Shown: piece after piece, positions 21,486 through 30,106 of the stretch | Numbering within the stretch: the first letter of the stretch is position 1 | Layout: every line of letters begins with the position of its first letter | Source: Candidatus Magasanikiibacteriota bacterium | GTDB lineage: Bacteria; Patescibacteriota; Patescibacteriia; Magasanikbacterales; GWA2-37-8 | Direction of reading: 5' to 3' | Assembly: GCA_016234265.1 (NCBI GenBank) | Contig: JACRFW010000029.1 | Span: forward strand, 1 to 32,802 | Length of the DNA: 32,802 nucleotides | The notes under the pieces: model-generated | Seen by the model: only the letters and a program-made list of their open reading frames with translations | Told to the model about the DNA's origin: nothing | The model's database searches: none | Translations under genes and position numbers: made by a program

Positions 21486-22412
21486 CTACAGCCAATGCTT
21501 TTTCTTAAACGCGAGCAACATGAGCGCGGCCCCGAGCAAAGTGAGAAACGAGATAAAGAAAAATCCGTAGGGGACATTTACCAAGGGCGTGGCCGGAGCG
21601 CGAATGGCAAAAATGGTAGCGACCAATGTAAGGGGGAAGGTGATGACAGAAATAACGGTGAGCGTCTTCATCACCTCATTCATCCTGAGCGAAAGAATTG
21701 ATTCGTTGGTTTCGTGCAAGGCGTTGATGCTTTCTTTTTGGCTGTCCAGCATATGCCAAATTTCGGTGGCCGCTTCGCGGAGCGTATTGATATAGGACTG
21801 ATACGAGTAAAGATTCAAATCGCGGTCGCCGTACATAACGAGGCGCTCCAGCACGGTCTTGTGCCCCTGCATGGCGCGGCGGAAAGTGACAATATTCGTT
21901 TTCAGCCGCAAAATTTCTTCGGCAATATGGCGTTCCGCCGCTCGGGAAAACAATTTTTTATCAACGGCGCTGATATCTTCGTTCACGTGCAGCAAGATGG
22001 GGAAAACCGCCTGGAGCAACGTATCCAGAAGTTCAAACAGAATATGCACGGCGGTGCCGGTGAAGTGGAGCTCTTTCTTGGTTTCCTCTTTGGCGCAGGC
22101 GGCAAAAAAACTCTCCAGTGGATGCAAGGTGCCGTCGTGCACCGTCACCAGATAGTTGGCATTCAGGAAGAAATCTATTTCCGTGAAACTGAGCCGCTTG
22201 GTTTCCCGATCAAAAACCGGAAAATGAAGAACAATAAAATAGTAGCCGGGCCGCCGGACAATTTTCGGACGCTGAAAAGAGGGGGCGCTTTCCGCCAAAT
22301 CAATGGGCAAAAAATTGAAGCGCTCCGCGAGCTCATCCAGTTCTTTTTTTGTCTGCCGCGTGACGTTCACCCACTGCAGCCCTTCATGCTCAAGGCGCGA
22401 AATATATTTCAT
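21486..22412 (-). CDS. CorA-family divalent cation channel, GMN motif absent
   Basis: From MKYISRLEHEG the product is 308 residues: a cytoplasmic alpha/beta domain (1-150), a long helical stalk (about 150-245, with KTNIVTFRRAMQGHKTVLERL) and two C-terminal membrane helices (TVISVITFPLTLVATIFA and YGFFFISFLTLLGAALMLLAF). This is the CorA layout for Mg2+/Co2+ uptake channels, which work as pentamers. The Gly-Met-Asn signature after the first helix, which forms the selectivity filter, is not present; the loop reads IFAIRAPATPLVN. Ion selectivity is therefore uncertain. The start at 22412 is supported by TATACT at 22419-22424, only six bases away, implying a leaderless message. The longer frame to 22460 would begin upstream of this promoter. 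Confidence 0.82.
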   Translation of the reverse strand: MKYISRLEHEGLQWVNVTRQTKKELDELAERFNFLPIDLAESAPSFQRPKIVRRPGYYFIVLHFPVFDRETKRLSFTEIDFFLNANYLVTVHDGTLHPLESFFAACAKEETKKELHFTGTAVHILFELLDTLLQAVFPILLHVNEDISAVDKKLFSRAAERHIAEEILRLKTNIVTFRRAMQGHKTVLERLVMYGDRDLNLYSYQSYINTLREAATEIWHMLDSQKESINALHETNESILSLRMNEVMKTLTVISVITFPLTLVATIFAIRAPATPLVNVPYGFFFISFLTLLGAALMLLAFKKKHWL

Positions 22413-22489
22413 GCCTTTAGTATACCAAAAAATAACTAAGAGGAAAATAGGGCGGCCCAATTTCGCTAGTGAGGCCCGAAAGATAGCGG

Positions 22490-22518
22490 TTGTTCACCAG
22501 CCCCGATTGTGCTATACT
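22490..22518 (+). promoter_or_regulatory. Promoter for the 22528-27182 gene run, leaderless type
   Basis: TTGTTC (22490-22495), a 17-base spacer and TATACT (22513-22518) preceded by TGTGC. The start codon at 22528 is nine bases after the -10 box. Confidence 0.65.
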
Positions 22519-22527
22519 AGCAGTACT

Positions 22528-23031
22528 ATGACCGATGGCCTGCCAGAACAAAAAATCAGCCCCGCGGCGGAACGCCCGGTGAGCGAATCGTCGGAACTGC
22601 CGAGAGCCCCAGAAGCCGAGGGGCCGCCAGAAAACGCCGAACTTCCCGCTCCGCCAGAAGCGCCGCGCGATCAGCGCGAAACCGAAACACCCGGCATTGC
22701 CACGGTTGCTCTCAAACGCAAACCGGCCTCCCCGGTCCCGTCACCGCGCGACCCGGTGACAGCTAGGATAGAAAAAATTCTGGAAGACGGGGTGGGTGAC
22801 GCCTACAACCGGCTGTCTCCGATTGCTAAACAAGAGTTCAAATTGAAAGGGGAACAAACCGCGGTGAAAATCCGTGAACTTTTGCAGTCAACGCGCGTTA
22901 AAGTAAAAAAAATATTTCAACTCATTCTGGAGTGGCTGAAACTTCTGCCCGGCATCAACCGCTTTTTTCTGGAGCAAGAAGCCAAGATAAAAACTGACCG
23001 GATTATCTCACTCCGCCAACCACCAGACTGA
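22528..23031 (+). CDS. Proline/glutamate-rich protein with conserved basic C-terminal helix, unknown function
   Basis: The 167-residue protein has a disordered N-terminal half rich in Pro, Glu and Ala (about 1-80, EGPPENAELPAPPEAPRDQ). A helical C-terminal half follows, with LSPIAKQEFKLKGEQTAVKI and a hydrophobic stretch KIFQLILEWLKLLPGINRFF, then EQEAKIKTDRI. The second part may lie at the membrane surface. It is followed 20 bases later by the large ATPase and most likely shares its transcript, so it may be an accessory of that machine. I do not recognise a family. The frame extends back to 22303, but that part overlaps the divergent corA-like gene and lies before the promoter. Confidence 0.75.
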   Translation: MTDGLPEQKISPAAERPVSESSELPRAPEAEGPPENAELPAPPEAPRDQRETETPGIATVALKRKPASPVPSPRDPVTARIEKILEDGVGDAYNRLSPIAKQEFKLKGEQTAVKIRELLQSTRVKVKKIFQLILEWLKLLPGINRFFLEQEAKIKTDRIISLRQPPD

Positions 23032-23051
23032 AGGCCCCGCAGTCGTATTTT

Positions 23052-25610
23052 ATGAACTTGTCCGACTTTTTTTCCGCCCAGAGCGACACCATGAATCAAC
23101 TCCTGCAAAGCCAGGCTTTTTTTCCGGTTGTCCTCTTATTCCTCCTCATGGTGACCATGGCGGGTGTTTTATTTATCCTGCGCGCCATTCTGCAGACCCG
23201 AAGCAAGACGGGCAAAGCCTTTCGCAAAACTATCCTGCTCATCAAAGTCCCTAAGGAAAAAATTAACGAGGAACAACAAAAAGGCCAGGAGGACACCCTG
23301 GAGAAGGTGCGCGAACAAATCGCGGTCGCGGATACCCTGTTTTCCGCCGTAGCCGGCCTGAAACACGAACACGGCCTCGTGAGCTGGCTCAGCGGTCGCA
23401 ATGACCACCTGGCATTTGAAATTGTCACCAAAGACGGCAAGATTTCCTTCTACGTGGTGGTGCCGGACAAATTGAAAACTTTCGTCGGACAACAAATCCA
23501 CGCGCAATACCCGCACGCGGAGATCACCGAGGAGCCGGACTACAACATTTTCCAGCCAGAGTGCCACATCGTCGGAGCGCATTTGTGGTTCAAATATAAA
23601 TCGGCCTTTCCTTTCAAAACCTACAAGAAGCTGGACAGCGACCCGATGGCCGCGATTTTAAACCCTTTAAGCAAAATCGCCCAAAATCAGGGGGCGCTTA
23701 TCCAATTTATTATCCGCCCCGCCTCGGCGCGCTGGCGGCACCAGGGCGTGCACCTTATCCGCGACATCAAAGAAGGCCAGAAGTTTGAATATGTGGCGCG
23801 CCGCGGAGCCCTGATGCGCAGCCTCGTCAAATGGAAAAAGGCGGTGTGGAGCAAACGAGATGAGGCCCGTCAAAACAGCCAAACGGAAAAATATCAGCTG
23901 ACCCAAATGGAGGAAGAAATGGTCAAGAGCATGGAGGAAAAATTGAGCCAGGGCGGCGTGGAGATTACCATCCGTCTGGTGAGCTCGGCCCCGACCAAGG
24001 AAACGGCCCAGATGAACCTGGAAAATATTCTCAACGCTTTCAGCCAGTATAACATCTACCGCTACGGCAACTCCTTTGGGGCGGCGGTGCCGAAAAAACC
24101 GGCTACGCTCATTCAAGACTCCATTTACCGCTCGTTTGACAGTTACCATCATTTTGTGGCGAGCACCGAAGAAATGGCCAGCTTCTGGCACCTGCCGCTG
24201 CCCTCCACTGAAACTCCGCACATCAACTGGCTCGGCGCGCGCAAGGCGCCGCCGCCGCTCAATATGCCGACTGAAGGCATCGTTCTCGGCCGGGCGGTGT
24301 ACCGCAGCGAGGAAACGATTGTGCGCATGAAACGCGCCGACCGGCGGCGCCACCTCTACACCATCGGCAAGTCGGGCAGCGGAAAATCGGTATTTATCCA
24401 AAATCTCGCGGTGCAAGATATCCAAAACGGCGAGGGCGTCTGTGTCATTGACCCGCACGGCGATTTTGTGGAGTATGTGCTCCAGCATGTGCCCAAAGAA
24501 CGCGTGGACGACGTCATTTACTTCAACCCGTCCGACATTGAGCGCCCGATCGGGCTCAACATGCTGGAGGTGAAGACCGAAGAACAGAAAGATTTCGCTA
24601 CCCAGGAAATGATTTCCATTTTCTATAAAATGGTTACGGACCCGTCCATGATCGGCCCGATGTTTGAACATAATATGCGGAACGTGATGCTGACCCTCAT
24701 GTCCGACCTGGAAGAGCCGGGCACCATCGCCGAGATTCCGCGCATGTTTACCGATGACGCGTTTGTTAAAAAATACCTGCAGAAACTCACCGATCCGGTG
24801 GTGCGCTCATACTGGGAAAAAGAAATGGCCAAGACCAGCGACTTCCATAAATCAGAAATGCTCGGCTATCTCATTTCCAAAGTCGGCCGGTTTGTGGAAA
24901 ATGAAATGGTGCGCAATATTATCGGCCAGAGTCATTCAGGCTTCAACTTCCGCGAAGTAATGGACGGCAAAAAAATCCTGCTGGTCAATTTGGCCAAGGG
25001 TCTGGTCGGCGAGATCAACGCCAACCTGCTCGGTATGATTATTGTGTCCAAACTGCAGATGGCGGCTCTGGAGCGGGCGGCGCTTCCCGAAGAAGAGCGC
25101 CACGACTTTTTCCTCTACATTGACGAGTTCCAAAACTTTATCACCGAATCTATCGCGACGATTCTCTCGGAAGCCAGAAAATACCGTTTGGAGCTTATTA
25201 TCGCCCATCAATACATGAAACAGCTGGAAGATAACAAAGGCAAAACGACTGTCCGCGACGCTGTGCTCGGCAACGCTGGCACCATTGTGTCGTTCCGCAT
25301 TGGCACCGATGACGCGGAGATCTTGGCCAAAGAGTTCGCGCCGGTGTTTGGAGCCTATGATCTTTTGAATGTGGAGCAGTACACGGCCTATGTCAAGCTC
25401 CTCATTGACAATACCGCCGCCAAGCCGTTTAATATGATGACCTACCCGCCTATTCCCGGCAACAAAGAGCTGGCGGCGGCGATTAAAGAACTGTCTCGCC
25501 TCAAATACGGCCGCCCGCGCGAAATTGTGGAAGCGGAGATAATGGAGCGCGCCCAACTCGGGGTAGTAGCCAAAGCGGGTGAAACCGACTTGAGCGAAGC
25601 GACACTGTAA
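23052..25610 (+). CDS. VirD4/TraG/HerA-like membrane ATPase with CPR-type N-terminal domain
   Basis: The 852-residue protein has a membrane segment (about 22-48), a large alpha/beta domain (about 90-410) and a RecA-like pump ATPase (about 415-820). Walker A is GKSGSGKS (439-446), Walker B is FFLYIDEFQNF (686-696), and IIAHQYMKQL is a sensor-like strand. VLGNAGTIVSFRIGTDDAE is typical of TraG/VirD4 and HerA/FtsK-like translocases, which move DNA or protein through membranes as hexamers. The N-terminal region is not the usual VirD4 one; the same domain, without the ATPase, is encoded at 30216-31619. A role in DNA uptake, conjugation-like transfer or secretion is likely but cannot be decided. 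It precedes dnaX by six bases. Confidence 0.9.
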   Translation: MNLSDFFSAQSDTMNQLLQSQAFFPVVLLFLLMVTMAGVLFILRAILQTRSKTGKAFRKTILLIKVPKEKINEEQQKGQEDTLEKVREQIAVADTLFSAVAGLKHEHGLVSWLSGRNDHLAFEIVTKDGKISFYVVVPDKLKTFVGQQIHAQYPHAEITEEPDYNIFQPECHIVGAHLWFKYKSAFPFKTYKKLDSDPMAAILNPLSKIAQNQGALIQFIIRPASARWRHQGVHLIRDIKEGQKFEYVARRGALMRSLVKWKKAVWSKRDEARQNSQTEKYQLTQMEEEMVKSMEEKLSQGGVEITIRLVSSAPTKETAQMNLENILNAFSQYNIYRYGNSFGAAVPKKPATLIQDSIYRSFDSYHHFVASTEEMASFWHLPLPSTETPHINWLGARKAPPPLNMPTEGIVLGRAVYRSEETIVRMKRADRRRHLYTIGKSGSGKSVFIQNLAVQDIQNGEGVCVIDPHGDFVEYVLQHVPKERVDDVIYFNPSDIERPIGLNMLEVKTEEQKDFATQEMISIFYKMVTDPSMIGPMFEHNMRNVMLTLMSDLEEPGTIAEIPRMFTDDAFVKKYLQKLTDPVVRSYWEKEMAKTSDFHKSEMLGYLISKVGRFVENEMVRNIIGQSHSGFNFREVMDGKKILLVNLAKGLVGEINANLLGMIIVSKLQMAALERAALPEEERHDFFLYIDEFQNFITESIATILSEARKYRLELIIAHQYMKQLEDNKGKTTVRDAVLGNAGTIVSFRIGTDDAEILAKEFAPVFGAYDLLNVEQYTAYVKLLIDNTAAKPFNMMTYPPIPGNKELAAAIKELSRLKYGRPREIVEAEIMERAQLGVVAKAGETDLSEATL

Positions 25611-25616
25611 AAAACT

Positions 25617-27182
25617 ATGCCAACATTGTATCGCAAATACCGGCCGCAGACTTTTGCCGACCTGACTGACCAGGAGCCAATTGTCCAAACTATCACGAAC
25701 GAAATTATCCATGGCACGGTGGCGCACGCCTATCTTTTTTCCGGACCGCGCGGAATCGGCAAGACTACCATGGCGCGGCTCCTTGCAAAAGCGGTGAACT
25801 GCGACCAGCGCTCCAAAGATTCGGCCGAACCGTGCAATGCCTGCGGCTCGTGCGACGGAATAAACGCGGGCCGATATATTGACGTGATTGAAATTGACGC
25901 CGCTTCGCAAACTGGCGTGGACAATGTGCGCGAAAATATCATTGAGAATGTCCAATTCAAACCAACGATGGCAAAATACAAAGTGTTCATTATTGATGAA
26001 GCGCACATGCTCTCGCCGAGCTCTTTCAACGCGCTTCTGAAAACTCTGGAAGAGCCGCCGGCCCATGCTCTGTTTATTCTCGCCACCACCGAAGCGCACA
26101 AATTTCCGGCCACTGTGGTGTCGCGCTGCCAGCGTTTTACTTTCAAAAAAATCGGCCATGACAGCATCGTGAAACGGCTGAAAAAAATCTGCCAAGCCGA
26201 AAAGGTGAAAGTGGACAAAGAGGTGCTGGAGCGCATCGCCGGCAAAAGCGAGGGCGGCCTCCGCGACGCCGAGAGTTTGCTCGGACAAATTTTGTCCCTG
26301 GAGCTATCAGCCATGACCCTCAAAGACACCGAAATGATTTTGCCCACGTCTGACATCGGAGCGGTAATCACTTTCGCCGAACATCTTTTCCACCAAGAAA
26401 CTAAATTGGCGCTGGAACTCGTCGCCGCCCAGCTGGAAGACGGGGTCAGCATGGATCAATTTGCCTATGACCTGCTGGAAACTCTTCGGGTAACGATGCT
26501 CCTCCAAGCCACCGGCGACCTCGGCGAAGCCCGGGCAAACTACAGTGACACGGCGGTGAAACGCCTGCGCGCGCTCGCCCAAGCAGTGCCGGCGGCGGAG
26601 CTGGTCGCCCTGATTGAGGCCGCGCTGAAACGCCGCGCCGAAATTAAAGTCGCCCCGCTGCCGCAGCTCCCGCTGGAACTGCTGGCCGTGACCGCCCCAA
26701 GTATTTTGTCAGCCCGGCCAACCGCCTCTTCCGGCAGCGCTATAGTGAGCGCGACCGCCACAACACCCGCACCGGTAGCAGAGACCACTACTCCCGCGAG
26801 CGGCATCGCCGCCACGATCAAGCAAGCCATCGCCCATATTACCCACGACGAGCCGCTCCGGACATCATTGGAAGAGATAAAAAAACAGTGGCCGGTACTG
26901 ATGGAAAAAATTGGCGTCACGAACCACTCGCTTACCTTTATCTTAGCCATGTCAACCATTCAAGGCCTGCGCGGCAACCATTTGGTTCTGACTCTGCCGT
27001 ACTCGTTTCATAAAGAGAAGCTGGAAGAACAAAAAAACAAAGTGGTGATAGAAAATGCGCTGGAAGCGGTTTTCTCTGAAAAGATAAGACTCGCTTGCGA
27101 AGTGGCGCAAGCAATCCCGGCCGCTCACGATGTGGAATTGACCGGTTTTGCCGTGCAATTTGGCGGCGAGGTAGTGAACTAG
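25617..27182 (+). CDS. dnaX: DNA polymerase III subunit gamma/tau
   Basis: DnaX is the motor of the clamp loader. The 521-residue protein begins LYRKYRPQTFADLTDQEPIV, has Walker A GPRGIGKTT (43-51), four zinc Cys (C62, C73, C76, C79), the Walker B/DEAH motif IIDEAH (125-130), LLKTLEEPP and the SRC motif VVSRCQRFTF. Domain III follows to about 360, then a Pro/Thr/Ala-rich linker and a C-terminal domain (about 395-521) that would bind other holoenzyme parts. I see no programmed-frameshift slippery site that would clearly split gamma from tau. It starts six bases after the ATPase gene and is followed by a secreted peptidase 16 bases later. Confidence 0.95.
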   Translation: MPTLYRKYRPQTFADLTDQEPIVQTITNEIIHGTVAHAYLFSGPRGIGKTTMARLLAKAVNCDQRSKDSAEPCNACGSCDGINAGRYIDVIEIDAASQTGVDNVRENIIENVQFKPTMAKYKVFIIDEAHMLSPSSFNALLKTLEEPPAHALFILATTEAHKFPATVVSRCQRFTFKKIGHDSIVKRLKKICQAEKVKVDKEVLERIAGKSEGGLRDAESLLGQILSLELSAMTLKDTEMILPTSDIGAVITFAEHLFHQETKLALELVAAQLEDGVSMDQFAYDLLETLRVTMLLQATGDLGEARANYSDTAVKRLRALAQAVPAAELVALIEAALKRRAEIKVAPLPQLPLELLAVTAPSILSARPTASSGSAIVSATATTPAPVAETTTPASGIAATIKQAIAHITHDEPLRTSLEEIKKQWPVLMEKIGVTNHSLTFILAMSTIQGLRGNHLVLTLPYSFHKEKLEEQKNKVVIENALEAVFSEKIRLACEVAQAIPAAHDVELTGFAVQFGGEVVN

Positions 27183-27198
27183 ACTGCTCAAACTTTCT

Positions 27199-28029
27199 AT
27201 GCGCTACTATCGACTCTCCGCTCTTGGTTTGCTCATTTTTTTCCCCATCAGCAGCGCTTTCGCCCAAAGCCCGGCAACCATTAATCTGCCAGTGCCGTTT
27301 ATCTGGGAAATCCCCGACGGCGCCTGGGTGAAACCGTGGAATGGCGCCTGCGAAGAGGCCAGCATCATGATGGTTGACCAGTTTTATCGCGGGCGAAAAC
27401 GAGAAAATGTTGGCCGAATAGAGTCAAAAAATCTCATGCGCCCGCTCTTCTCCATTGAAGACAAGCTCTTCGGCGGCAATGCTGACACCAACGCCACCCG
27501 AACATTAAAAATTATTGATGACTACACTAACTTTGATGGTGAGTTGAAATTTAACCCGACTGTTGACGACATCGCCGCAGAATTGGCCCTGGGTCATCCG
27601 GTCATTTCCCTTCACTACGGATTTGACCTCAATAACCCCCATCACCGTTTCCGGCGTGGCGGGTCATCATACCACATGTTGGTGCTCACCGGTTTTGACA
27701 CCACTAAAAAACTGTTTTTCGCCAACGATTCAGAACTGAAGGAAGGGCTTGACTATCCCTACCAATACGCTACAATCATCAGCAGTCTTCACGATTTCAA
27801 CCATACAACTCACAAAGCCGACGGACCGCCAGTGGTAATTTTTACCCATCCCAAACAGCTTGTACGAGAAACTCCGGGAAATCGCATTTACCTGGTTCGG
27901 GATGGTAAAAAATATTATATTTCTCACCCGCGCGTGTTCCAGAATCACCGTTGGAGCTGGGCCATGGTGAAACCAATGTCGCCAGAAGAACTCGGTGCTC
28001 TTGAGAGTGGGCCGGTCATTAACAACTAA
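27199..28029 (+). CDS. Secreted C39-like cysteine peptidase
   Basis: The 276-residue protein has a signal peptide (LSALGLLIFFPISSAFA, cleavage after about 22). The papain-like C39_2 domain shows NGACEEASIMM (nucleophile Cys51), a middle part with TVDDIAAELALGHPVI, and GSSYHMLVLTGFD (His159), then FFANDS with a likely third residue (N176 or D177). It should act outside the membrane as a thiol peptidase or peptidase-like protein; C39 relatives in this set often lack a known substrate. After residue 215 a C-terminal region (IYLVRDGKKYYISHPRVFQ) looks like an added small domain. It is probably co-transcribed with dnaX. Confidence 0.85.
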   Translation: MRYYRLSALGLLIFFPISSAFAQSPATINLPVPFIWEIPDGAWVKPWNGACEEASIMMVDQFYRGRKRENVGRIESKNLMRPLFSIEDKLFGGNADTNATRTLKIIDDYTNFDGELKFNPTVDDIAAELALGHPVISLHYGFDLNNPHHRFRRGGSSYHMLVLTGFDTTKKLFFANDSELKEGLDYPYQYATIISSLHDFNHTTHKADGPPVVIFTHPKQLVRETPGNRIYLVRDGKKYYISHPRVFQNHRWSWAMVKPMSPEELGALESGPVINN

Positions 28030-28031
28030 TC

Positions 28032-28106
28032 TTGCCAGATCGCCCGCCTTCGTCACGACTAAGTCGTGACTACGGCGAGGTAAATCTAATGGCTCATTTT
28101 AAACAT
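28032..28106 (+). repeat. Duplicated 5' end of tRNA-Gln followed by a palindromic insert
   Basis: TTGCCAGATCG at 28032-28042 repeats one upstream base and nucleotides 1-10 of tRNA-Gln, which begins at 28107. The insert starts CCCGCC at 28043 and contains GTCACGACT/AGTCGTGAC, closed by CGCC/GGCG. As at tRNA-Asp, the fragment stops exactly after nucleotide 10 and CCCGCC follows. Confidence 0.8.
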
Positions 28107-28180
28107 TGCCAGATCGTCTAATGGTAGGACAACGGACTCTGAATCCGTTTATCTTGGTTCAAATCCAAGTCTGGCAGCCA
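28107..28180 (+). tRNA. tRNA-Gln (CTG), CCA encoded
   Basis: TGCCAGA (28107-28113) pairs with TCTGGCA (28170-28176), then G and CCA. The anticodon loop CTCTGAA gives CTG. T-arm GGTTCAAATCC is intact. No separate promoter is evident; folD begins 27 bases after it. Confidence 0.95.
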
Positions 28181-28207
28181 AACAGGTTCGCCCTATGTCA
28201 AAATGCT

Positions 28208-29050
28208 ATGGGAATGCTCATTGACGGCAAAGCGATCGCCGAAAAAATTAATCAAGACACCCTGAAAATGATCAAAAAACTCCAAGCCAAAGGGATTAAT
28301 CCGCGGCTGGAGGTAATTTTAGTCGGCAATGATAAAGCCTCGGCCATGTATGACCGCATGAAAGGCGCAGCGGCCGAAAAATTGGATATTGGTTTTGAAC
28401 TTCACCAACTCCCCATCACTACGAAGGCTCCGGAGCTTATCAAAAAAATAAAAACCATCCAGGAGCGTGCCAGCTTATCCGGTCTCATTATTCAGCTTCC
28501 CCTTCCTGAACACCTTTATATACCGGAAGTTTTGAATACTATCCGCCCGGACGTGGATGTGGATTGCCTCACTGACGTGAATCTGGGAAAACTCATCATG
28601 AAAACTAATAGCTTGGTGCCGCCGACACCCGGAGCGGTTCTCACTATTCTTGACGATCTCAAGGTAAAACTCGCTGGTAAAAATGTTACCATCGTAGGCA
28701 TGGGGGCGCTAGTGGGCAAGCCACTGGCCATTATGATGATTAACGAGGGCGCGAGTGTCACCACGTGCAATAGCCGCACGACCAATATCAAAGCCAAATG
28801 TTTGGGAGCCGATATTATTGTGACCGGGGTGGGGGAAAAATATTTGCTCGGCGGCGACATGGTGCCAAAAAACGCCATTGTAATTGATACGGGCATTTCT
28901 TTTGAAAATGGAAAAGTTTTTGGCGATGTGAATGTGCCGAAAGTGAAGGACCGGGCCGCCTACGTCACCCCGACTCCGGGCGGCGTCGGGCCGATTACCG
29001 TGGCTTTGCTTCTTTTTAACACTGTTCTCTGCGCTGAACAAAAAAAATAA
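28208..29050 (+). CDS. folD: Methylenetetrahydrofolate dehydrogenase/cyclohydrolase FolD
   Basis: FolD interconverts 5,10-methylene-, methenyl- and 10-formyl-tetrahydrofolate for one-carbon supply. The 280-residue protein has the catalytic YxxxK as Y48-DRM-K52 (SAMYDRMKGAAAEKL), IIQLPLPEHL (about 95-103), PPTPGAV, the nucleotide-binding loop IVGMGALVGKP (162-172) and TPTPGGVGPIT near the C-terminus. In most FolD the dinucleotide loop is VGRSxxVGxP and the Pro-rich one PCTPxG; here both differ (VGMGALVG, PPTPGA), which may change cofactor preference. The upstream reading frame runs through the tRNA-Gln gene, so the ATG at 28208 (or 28214) is the start. Confidence 0.93.
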   Translation: MGMLIDGKAIAEKINQDTLKMIKKLQAKGINPRLEVILVGNDKASAMYDRMKGAAAEKLDIGFELHQLPITTKAPELIKKIKTIQERASLSGLIIQLPLPEHLYIPEVLNTIRPDVDVDCLTDVNLGKLIMKTNSLVPPTPGAVLTILDDLKVKLAGKNVTIVGMGALVGKPLAIMMINEGASVTTCNSRTTNIKAKCLGADIIVTGVGEKYLLGGDMVPKNAIVIDTGISFENGKVFGDVNVPKVKDRAAYVTPTPGGVGPITVALLLFNTVLCAEQKK

Positions 29051-29067
29051 AGAATTAAAAGATCCTA

Positions 29068-29117
29068 AACCCCCACCCTTACCCTCCCCCTCTTAGGGGG
29101 AGGACATAGGAGGGGGT
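29068..29117. repeat. C/G-tract hairpin repeat before dusB
   Basis: CCTCCCCC (29083-29090) and GGGGGAGG (29096-29103) form a perfect stem, within outer ACCCCC/GGGGGT arms. The right end AGGAGGGGG lies where the dusB ribosome site should be. A related, larger copy is at 32608-32695. Confidence 0.75.
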
Positions 29118-29128
29118 ATTTGTTCTCT

Positions 29129-30106
29129 ATGATTTCCGGATTCTGGACAAAATTGAAACGACCCATCATGGCACTCGCGCCGATGGCGAATGTGACTGAT
29201 TGCGCCTTTCGCCGTATTATCGCGAAATACGGGAAACCCGACGTGATGTTCACCGAATTTGTCTCCTGCGATGGCCTCATGTCGCCCGGACGCGACAAAC
29301 TTCTTATTGATTTTCGCTATACCGAAGCGGAGCGGCCGATCGTCGCCCAAATTTTTGGCTCCAAACCGGATAATTTTTATAAAACGGCGCTCTTGTGCCA
29401 GGAGCTGGATTTTGACGGCATTGATATCAACATGGGCTGCCCGGACAAGAATGTGGAGAAGCAAGGCGCGGGAGCCTATATGATGAAAAACCCAAAAGTA
29501 GCCCAAAAGGTTGTCAGCGCTACCATGCGCGGAGCCGGAAAACTCCCGGTATCCGTGAAGACGCGCATTGGCTACAACAAAAATGAACTGGCAACATGGC
29601 TACCAGCTCTTCTTAATACTGAACTAGCGGCCATTACGGTACACTGCCGCACCCGCAAAGAAATGTCGCTCGTTCCCGCTCGCTGGGAGCATGTCGCCGA
29701 GGCGGTGGCTCTGCGCGACTCATCGGGTTCCCAAACCCTTATTTTGGGCAACGGCGATGTGCCTAACCTGGCTGAAGCCGAGAAAAAGGTGGCGGAGACT
29801 GGCGCTGATGGGGTGATGATTGGACGCGGAATATTCGGTAACCCGTGGTGCTTCAACCGCACCCGCCGACCGGAGGACATTAGCCTTGTGGAGCGCCTAC
29901 GCGTGATGGTGGAACACACCTACCTATTTGAAAAATTGCTCGGTGAACACAAAAATTTTGATATCATGAAAAAACATTACAAAGCCTACGTCGCGGGCTT
30001 CAATGGCGCCAAAGAGCTGCGCATTCAACTGATGGAAAAAGCCGAAAATGCGGCGACGGTTGAAGAAGTCGTTGAAAAATTTATAAAATACAACCTGTCA
30101 TCCTGA
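29129..30106 (+). CDS. dus: tRNA-dihydrouridine synthase (DusB-like)
   Basis: Dus enzymes reduce uridines in the tRNA D-loop with FMN and NADPH. The 325-residue protein starts with the FMN barrel MALAPMANVTDCAFRRI, FTEFVSCDGL and VAQIFGSKP. It then has the catalytic Cys104 in DINMGCPDKNV, KTRIGYN, ITVHCRTRK, GNGDVPNLAEAE and GVMIGRGIFGNPW, followed by the helical tRNA-binding domain (MKKHYKAYVAGFNGAKELR). All active-site parts are present. Start ATG 29129 is preferred over a TTG at 29120. The last residues LSS and the TGA stop are supplied by the beginning of a MITE-like repeat (30097-30204), so the original C-terminus may have been different. Confidence 0.94.
   Translation: MISGFWTKLKRPIMALAPMANVTDCAFRRIIAKYGKPDVMFTEFVSCDGLMSPGRDKLLIDFRYTEAERPIVAQIFGSKPDNFYKTALLCQELDFDGIDINMGCPDKNVEKQGAGAYMMKNPKVAQKVVSATMRGAGKLPVSVKTRIGYNKNELATWLPALLNTELAAITVHCRTRKEMSLVPARWEHVAEAVALRDSSGSQTLILGNGDVPNLAEAEKKVAETGADGVMIGRGIFGNPWCFNRTRRPEDISLVERLRVMVEHTYLFEKLLGEHKNFDIMKKHYKAYVAGFNGAKELRIQLMEKAENAATVEEVVEKFIKYNLSS

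Noticed and set aside
22303-22527. Long N-terminal extension of the Pro-rich protein
   Set aside because: It is antisense to the corA-like gene and lies upstream of a good promoter.
23667-24671. A 334-codon minus-strand frame inside the VirD4/HerA-like gene
   Set aside because: Antisense shadow of a gene with clear Walker motifs; the translation is His/Arg/Phe-rich and resembles no protein.
24936-26288. A 450-codon open frame on the minus strand across the end of the ATPase and the start of dnaX
   Set aside because: It is antisense to two well-supported genes, has no recognisable motif and runs across both of them; open antisense frames are common in this codon usage.
28106-28207. N-terminal extension of FolD
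   Set aside because: The frame is open only because it passes through tRNA-Gln; homologues start at MLIDGK-like sequence.
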